Origin: Actinomycetes bacterium
GTDB taxonomy: Bacteria > Actinomycetota > Actinomycetes > Actinomycetales > Actinomycetaceae
Direction of reading: 5' to 3'
Assembly: GCA_023426345.1 (NCBI GenBank)
Contig: JAFAAX010000024.1
Location: 1-47,074, forward strand
Length of the DNA stretch: 47,074 nt
Shown here: one piece after another, positions 42,879 to 47,074 of the stretch
Position numbering within the stretch: the stretch's first letter is position 1
Layout: every line of letters starts with the position of its first letter
Program-made: the position numbers and the translations under genes
The notes under the pieces: generated by a model
Databases searched by the model: none
Seen by the model: only the letters and a program-made list of their open reading frames with translations
Told to the model about the DNA's origin: nothing

Positions 42879-43108
42879 CTAGGCATCAGGCTGGTGGGTG
42901 ATCCGGTTGCGCAGGTCGCGGCGGATGATCTCGATGACCCACATCCAGACGACGTGGCCGAAGAGCTCGGAGAAGTGCTCGGGGAACGGCTGGTCCCAGG
43001 GCGCCGGGACGGTGCCCATGAGTGGCATGAGGATGAGGTGGAAACCCACCCACACCGCGACGCCGAACAGGGCGCCCTGCCAGAGCTTGACCTGTGGGAA
43101 GCGCTCGG
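42879..43108 (-). pseudogene. C-terminal remnant of a YagU/DUF1440 membrane protein
   Basis: The last about 75 residues (AERFPQVKLWQGALFGVAVW, then the conserved PWDQPF...EHFSELFGHVVW and RRDLRNRIT) match the end of YagU-type inner-membrane proteins, which are normally about 200 residues. Upstream the frame remains open but becomes Arg/Pro-rich repeat-derived sequence with no membrane helices, so the first two thirds are gone. Inverted GGGAAGCGCTC-type motifs lie at and beyond the break point. It follows metQ on the same strand. Confidence 0.7.
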
Positions 43109-43196
43109 CTCGGAGGGAAGGGATGCGCCCACGGGGAAGCCGCACAGGCCTTCCCCAGGGGCAGAGCGTTTCCCTCCCCGAGCAGAGCGCTTCCCT
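43095..43196. repeat. Inverted motifs at the YagU break point
   Basis: GGGAAGCGCTC (within the remnant, about 43096) recurs inverted as GAGCGTTTCCC (about 43166) and GAGCGCTTCCC (about 43185). The first copy is part of the surviving YagU codons (AERFP), so the others may be short inverted duplications formed during the truncation. Confidence 0.5.
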
Positions 43197-43408
43197 TGGA
43201 GCCCGTGCGGATGAGACACCGTCGGTCCCTGCATGGGGCAGCGTGGCCCCGGAGGAGCCAGGGACGTCCTCGTCAATGGCGGCGAGGGAATCGCTCACGG
43301 GAGAGAGGCGGCTGCTCTCGTGTGGAAAGGGGACCGCCCCCGCGACGGATCGCGAGGGCGGTCGACTGGCGCCGCGAGGCCGTGCCCGGCCAGCGCGGGT
43401 CGGGCCGA

Positions 43409-44290
43409 TCAGAAGGCCGGGATCACCGAGCCGTCCGTCCACGTCTGCTCGATGTACTGCTTGACCTGATCGGAGTGGAGGAGCTCCTCCAGCTTCGCGA
43501 CGGCCTCCTTCTTCTCCCCGCTGATGTCCGACTTCCACACGAGGACGTTGACCGCCGGGTTGTTCTCGGGGCTCTCGACGACCAGCGCGTCCGTGGCCTG
43601 CGAGAGGCCGCCCTCCTGGGCGTAGTTGCCGTTGATGACGGCGATGTCGACGTCTTGCAGGGATCGGACCAGCTGCGGGCCGTCGACCTCCTGGAACGTG
43701 AAGTCCTTGAGCTTCTCCACGTTGTTGACGTTGGCGTCCGTGCCGTCGCTCGGGAGCTTGACGAAGCCGTTGTCGGCCAGCAGCGCCAGGGCGCGCGACT
43801 GGTTCGCGGTGTCGGAGATGATGCCGATCGTGCCGCCATCGGGGAAGTCCGCGAGGTCCTTGACCGTGCTCGAGTAGATCGCCAGGGGCTCCAGGTGGAT
43901 GCCCTTCCCGGCCGTGAAGTCGTAGCCGAGCTCCTGCTCCTGCTGCTCGAGGTAGGGCACCGTCTGGAAGAAGTTGGCGTCCAGCGAGCCGTCCTCCAGG
44001 GCGGAGTTCGGCTGCACGTAGTCGGAGTACTCGACGATGTTGAGGTTCAGGCCGGCGTCGGCCGCCAGATTGTCCTGGACGAACTGGAGGATCTTCGCGT
44101 GGGGGGTCGGGGAGGCCCCGACGTTGAGGGTGACGGCGCCGGCCGCCGAGCCGCCGGAGGCGGCGTCCGACCCGGAGGCGGCGTCGGACCCGGACGCTGC
44201 CGCATCCGACCCGCCGGCGCAACCGGCCAGGGCCAGCGCGGCGGCGGCGCCCAGTGAGGCGATGGCGGCGAGGGAACGATGAAGACGCAT
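43409..44290 (-). CDS. metQ: Methionine ABC transporter substrate-binding lipoprotein
   Basis: 293 residues. Lipoprotein signal ending LAGC (Cys24), then a low-complexity (Ala-Ala-Ser-Gly-Ser-Asp) linker encoded by an 18-nt tandem repeat at about 44156-44214, then a NlpA/MetQ domain (VGASPTPHAKILQFV; DANFFQTVPYLEQQ; ISDTANQSRALALL; VINGNYAQEGGL). Captures methionine for MetI/MetN. The ATG at 44290 has GGAAT upstream. Third gene of the riboswitch-controlled met operon, separated from metI by 181 bases that contain a paired dispersed repeat. Confidence 0.93.
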   Translation of the reverse strand: MRLHRSLAAIASLGAAAALALAGCAGGSDAAASGSDAASGSDAASGGSAAGAVTLNVGASPTPHAKILQFVQDNLAADAGLNLNIVEYSDYVQPNSALEDGSLDANFFQTVPYLEQQEQELGYDFTAGKGIHLEPLAIYSSTVKDLADFPDGGTIGIISDTANQSRALALLADNGFVKLPSDGTDANVNNVEKLKDFTFQEVDGPQLVRSLQDVDIAVINGNYAQEGGLSQATDALVVESPENNPAVNVLVWKSDISGEKKEAVAKLEELLHSDQVKQYIEQTWTDGSVIPAF

Positions 44291-44344
44291 GGGGATTCCT
44301 GTTCTGTGTGGGATCAATGGAGAGACGTGAGAGGGACCGGGGAC

Positions 44345-44420
44345 GGTCCGCGGCGGGCCGCCCTCGTCGATGGAGAGGAGGCCGCGGGGCGGGACCCGGA
44401 CGAGGGCGCCCGCGTGGCGC
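44345..44420. repeat. Paired inverted hairpin elements between metI and metQ (copies G and L)
   Basis: GGTCC...GGGCC followed by GCCCTCGTCGATGG on the left, and its inverted partner GACGAGG-GCGCC-CGCGT-GGCGC on the right. The arms CGGGC(C)GCCCTCGTC and GACGAGGGCGCCCG make a large stem. Located inside the met operon, it might lower metQ expression or protect mRNA ends. Confidence 0.6.
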
Positions 44421-44471
44421 GGTCCCCGGGGAGGCGCTGAGCCCTGGCGAGGGGTCCCGGCTGGTGGCGGT

Positions 44472-45260
44472 TCAGCGGTGGTCCACCAGCCGGCTGATCA
44501 TGTCGCCGGCCCACTGGATCAGTTGGACGATCACGATGATCGCGACCACCGTGGAGATCATCACATCCACCTGGAATCGGTTGTAGCCGTAGTTGATGGC
44601 CATCTGCCCCAGGCCTCCCCCTCCCACGGCGCCCGCCATCGCGGAGTAGCCGATCAGGGTGATCGCCAGGGTGGTCGTCGACTGGACGAGGCTTGGCAGC
44701 GCCTCTCGGACCTGCACGCCCCACCGGATGGAGCGGTTGGAGGCGCCCATCATCTGGGCGGCCTCGATCTTGCCGGCGTCCAGGGCCTGGACGTTCGACT
44801 CGACCAGGCGCGCGAAGAACGGGATGGCGCCCACCACCAGCGGGACCACGGTGGCCTGCCAGCCCAGGGTCGTGCCGACCAGGATGCGGGTCAGCGGCAG
44901 CATGAAGATGATGAGGATGATGAACGGGAAGGACCGCATCACGTTGATGATCGTGCCGGCCACCCGGTGGAACGTCGGCCGCGGGGTGAGGCCCGTCGAC
45001 GAGGTCTGCACCATGAACAGGCCCAGCGGCAGTCCGATGAGGACGGTGAACAGCGTGGAGAAGCCGACCATCAGCAGGGTCTCCCCGATGGCGGGGAAGA
45101 ACTGCTTGGTGAGCGCCGGGTTGTCGAGCCACGTGGGGTCGCCCTTGGCGGCGGGCAGGGCGGCGCCGACGCGGGCGGACAACGCAGACAGGGACGACCA
45201 CGCGGAGGGGAGGGCGGCCGCGGCGGAGGGGAGAACGGCGGCGGAGAGGACCGGGCTCAT
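44472..45260 (-). CDS. metI: Methionine ABC transporter permease
   Basis: 262 residues, somewhat longer than the usual about 220 owing to an Ala/Ser-rich N-terminal tail. Five or so membrane helices with the EAA-type loop (EAAQMMGASNRSIRWGVQVREALPS) that docks on MetN, and the conserved SAMAGAVGGGGLGQMAINYGY. The ATG at 45260 overlaps the metN stop (ATGA), so the two are coupled. The larger open frame upstream is a shadow of metN. Confidence 0.93.
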   Translation of the reverse strand: MSPVLSAAVLPSAAAALPSAWSSLSALSARVGAALPAAKGDPTWLDNPALTKQFFPAIGETLLMVGFSTLFTVLIGLPLGLFMVQTSSTGLTPRPTFHRVAGTIINVMRSFPFIILIIFMLPLTRILVGTTLGWQATVVPLVVGAIPFFARLVESNVQALDAGKIEAAQMMGASNRSIRWGVQVREALPSLVQSTTTLAITLIGYSAMAGAVGGGGLGQMAINYGYNRFQVDVMISTVVAIIVIVQLIQWAGDMISRLVDHR

Positions 45261-46249
45261 GCGACGCGCTCCTCGGCGTGGATGCCCAAGTCCCTGAGCT
45301 GCCGCGTGATCGCCTCGGCCTGGTAGGCGGGCACGGCCAGCGCGAGGCGGCCGACCTGCGCGGAGCCGATCGACTCGAACGTCCCCGCCGTGACGTCGGC
45401 GCCCATCGACGCCGCCAGGTTGAGGACAGAGGCGCCGGTGTGCACGCCGGGCGTCGACGTGAACATGACGTCGAGCAGCGTCGTGCCGGAGCGCAGATCC
45501 GCGTCCTCGACGGAGGGGGCGGGCACCAGCTCGCGGGCCAGCGGCGAGTCGGCGTCGACGAGGACCTCCTGGATCGTGCCGCTCTGGACCACCCGCCCGC
45601 GGTCGAGCAGGGTGACGGAGTCGCAGATCTCGCGGACCACGGCCATCTCGTGGGTGATGACGACCACCGTCACGCCCGAGACGTCGCGCACCTGGCGCAG
45701 CAGGGAGAGGATCTGACGGGTGGAGGAGCCGTCCAGGGCGGAGGTCGGCTCGTCGCAGAGCAGCACCTTCGGGACGTCCGCCATGGCGCGGGCGATGCCG
45801 ACGCGCTGGCGCTGACCGCCGGACAGCTGGGAGGGGTGGGAGGCTCCGCGGTCCCCCAGGCCGACGAGGTCGAGCAGCTCCTGGACGCGGGCGGCGATCT
45901 GGTCCTTGGGCTGCCCCTCCAGCTGGAGGGGGTAGGCGATGTTGCCGGCGGCGGTGCGGGCGTCCAGCAGGTTCGCGGACTGGAACACCATTCCGATGCG
46001 GCGACGGGCCTCGCGCAGGGCCCGGCCGCGCAGCATCGTGGTGTCGACGCCGTCGACGACGATGTGGCCGTCCGTGGGACGTTCCAGGGCCGTCAGGCAC
46101 CGGATCAGCGTGGACTTGCCGGCGCCGGAGCGGCCGACGATGCCGTGGATGGATCCCTCCTCGATGTGCAGGGTGACGTCGTCCAGGGCGACGACCTCCG
46201 CGCCTCCCTTGACGGGGTAGACCTTGCGGACACCCTGCAGGTCGATCAT
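45257..46249 (-). CDS. metN: Methionine ABC transporter ATP-binding protein
   Basis: 330 residues. ABC ATPase with Walker A GRSGAGKST (about 38-46), signature LSGGQRQRVGIARA, Walker B VLLCDEPTSALD and the H-loop ITHEMAV. The C-terminal about 80 residues (HTGASVLNLAASMGADVTAG...) are the NIL domain that senses methionine and inhibits transport. The ATG at 46249 has GGAGG nine bases upstream. First gene of metN-metI-metQ, preceded by a SAM-I riboswitch. Confidence 0.95.
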   Translation of the reverse strand: MIDLQGVRKVYPVKGGAEVVALDDVTLHIEEGSIHGIVGRSGAGKSTLIRCLTALERPTDGHIVVDGVDTTMLRGRALREARRRIGMVFQSANLLDARTAAGNIAYPLQLEGQPKDQIAARVQELLDLVGLGDRGASHPSQLSGGQRQRVGIARAMADVPKVLLCDEPTSALDGSSTRQILSLLRQVRDVSGVTVVVITHEMAVVREICDSVTLLDRGRVVQSGTIQEVLVDADSPLARELVPAPSVEDADLRSGTTLLDVMFTSTPGVHTGASVLNLAASMGADVTAGTFESIGSAQVGRLALAVPAYQAEAITRQLRDLGIHAEERVA

Positions 46250-46261
46250 GTGGACGGTCCT

Positions 46262-46346
46262 CCATCGCGCCTGGCGGAAGCACCCGCACCGATCACGGGG
46301 GTTGCTGCAGCGTCGATGAGCCAGGTCTCTCAGCTGCTCTGGATGG
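46262..46346 (-). ncRNA. SAM-I (S-box) riboswitch of the met operon
   Basis: On the minus strand: P1 CCATC/GATGG; P2 GCAGC...GCTGC enclosing the kink-turn-like TGAGAGACC and GGCTCATCGAC; the invariant AGCAACC; P3 CCCG...CGGG; and GGTGCTTCCGCC matching the S-box 3' core. Spacing and order fit SAM-I. The 3' strand of P1 (GATGG) runs straight into the metN ribosome site GGAGG, so SAM binding would hide it, a translational off-switch. Confidence 0.85.
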
Positions 46347-46470
46347 TCGCGGCCAGCATACGGCCCGCCCTCCCCCGCCCCAAACGGCCTGTCACAATCC
46401 GCCGGATGGTGGACGGCGTCGTTGCTCACACCCCGCCCGCGCCGGGCCGGGCCCGACAGCACGAGGGCGA
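46347..46470. other. Met-operon promoter region / gap before the fluoride channel genes
   Basis: No gene. It should contain the promoter of the metNIQ riboswitch transcript on the minus strand; no clear hexamers were assigned. Confidence 0.3.
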
Positions 46471-46842
46471 TCACGGGGCCGTGAGGAGCACGCCCAGGCA
46501 CGCGGCGAGGACGCCGCCGACCAGCATGCCACCGGCGTGGACCGCCGCCGCGCCGGGACGCCCGCCCAGGAGGAGGCGGGCGCCCTCGACGCTCGCCGTG
46601 CTGAACGTCGAGTACCCCCCGAGGAAACCGGTGCTGGCGATCATCGGGGCCGCCGATCCCGGCGCCCGCATCGCCCATCCGGCCACGAGCCCGATGAGGA
46701 AGCACGCGGTGAGGTTGACGACCAGTGTCCCCGCCGGCATCGACAGCCGGTTGTGCCGGGCGACCGCCGAGTCCACCAGGAAGCGCGCGGCGGCGCCCAG
46801 CCCACCCGCGAGCGCCAGGAGGAACCACTCGAACGGCGTCAT
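46471..46842 (-). CDS. crcB: Fluoride channel subunit CrcB/Fluc
   Basis: 123 residues, four membrane helices. Contains the family's GGLGAAARF near the N-terminus, GTLVVNL with the pore Asn43, and GFLGGYSTFSTASVE with the fluoride-coordinating aromatic/Ser-Thr-Phe stretch. Exports toxic fluoride as part of a dual-topology dimer. The start overlaps the stop of a second crcB-like gene (ATGA), an arrangement typical of actinobacteria with two antiparallel subunits. The ATG at 46842 follows AAGGAGG. Confidence 0.92.
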   Translation of the reverse strand: MTPFEWFLLALAGGLGAAARFLVDSAVARHNRLSMPAGTLVVNLTACFLIGLVAGWAMRAPGSAAPMIASTGFLGGYSTFSTASVEGARLLLGGRPGAAAVHAGGMLVGGVLAACLGVLLTAP

Positions 46843-47074
46843 GCGCGGGTTCCTCCTTCCGCGCGGGCCGCGTCATCCTCGCGCGGCCGCGTCGTCCTCC
46901 CGGGCCGGGTCGTCTCTGCGCGCCCCGTCGCCTCCTCGCGGGCGCCGGCGCCGGGGGGTTCGCCCGACCCGCCGTGGTCGCTGGATGCGACCGGACCACT
47001 CGACCCAGCGGGATCGCCCGACGCGCCGCGGACGCGGTGGGCGATGGCGGTGGCGGTCCCGATGCCCGCCGCGG
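46839..47074 (-). CDS. crcB: C-terminal part of a second CrcB-like gene (5' end outside window)
   Basis: The minus-strand frame ending in the TGA that overlaps the crcB start reads AGIGTATAIAHRVRG at its visible beginning, which suits the end of the last CrcB helix. It is followed by about 60 residues rich in Gly, Ser, Arg, Glu and Asp that look disordered. No start codon is present because the gene runs off the right edge. Identification rests on tandem position and the short helix end. Confidence 0.6.
   Translation of the reverse strand, partial: AAGIGTATAIAHRVRGASGDPAGSSGPVASSDHGGSGEPPGAGAREEATGRAETTRPGRTTRPREDDAARAEGGTRA

Noticed and set aside
1..47074. tRNA, rRNA, SRP RNA, transposase or integrase genes
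   Set aside because: None was recognised by eye on either strand; small RNAs with weak signals could still be missed.

Overview
The window is GC-rich with compact operons, GTGA/ATGA stop-start overlaps and several start codons lying 6-7 bases after a -10 hexamer. Gene content (SAM-I riboswitch before metNIQ, SorC-type sugar regulator, ESX-like DUF1023 hydrolase, tandem crcB genes, giant CoA-activase fusion) suggests a fermentative actinobacterium, most like Actinomycetaceae (Actinomyces/Schaalia type). The taxonomic placement is inference.

Layout. (1) 1-3253, minus: YfcC-type carrier, class II aldolase, iron-dependent alcohol dehydrogenase (cut by the window edge). (2) 3576-5364: an unrecognised gene, a pair of 53-nt palindromic repeats, then an XRE-MNT antitoxin / HEPN toxin pair. 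(3) 5857-18315, minus: a sugar regulon of split transketolase, fucose-isomerase-like isomerase, FGGY kinase, DUF2291 protein, RbsA/RbsC/RbsB-type importer, SorC regulator, FucU-type mutarotase and ribokinase. Import, isomerisation, phosphorylation and glycolaldehyde transfer are all encoded together; the set resembles known D-apiose pathways, but the substrate is not proven. (4) 18875-21617, plus: small ESX-like protein, ESX-like/DUF1023 hydrolase and lipoprotein. (5) 21710-27478: beta-mannoside locus (membrane protein, GH2 beta-mannosidase, GPH symporter, divergent AraC regulator). Both the mannosidase and the symporter carry an apparent single-base frameshift. (6) 27537-32527: sirtuin, a MerR/ABC-permease deletion scar, an FNR-type regulator, and a CopZ-like protein plus P-type metal ATPase with an FNR-like box at about -41.5. 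(7) 32618-33835: a Fic protein bracketed by related palindromes. (8) 34031-40018: 1652-residue CoA-activase-type protein and divergent TetR regulator. (9) 40064-42704: tadA with a long tail, upp, and a Phd/YefM-PIN toxin-antitoxin pair. (10) 42879-47074, minus: truncated YagU remnant, metQ, metI, metN with SAM-I riboswitch, and tandem fluoride-channel genes.

The most unusual layer is repeats. One dispersed family is a small GC-rich hairpin followed by CGYCCTCRTC, often paired in inverted orientation. Most copies sit just outside genes, but some lie in frame inside proteins. A second 22-nt tandem repeat is read through as a linker inside the CoA-activase protein. A 53-nt palindromic pair, palindromes around fic and 17-19-nt repeats bracketing the mannoside locus add to this. 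No tRNA, rRNA, CRISPR array, transposase or integrase was recognised.
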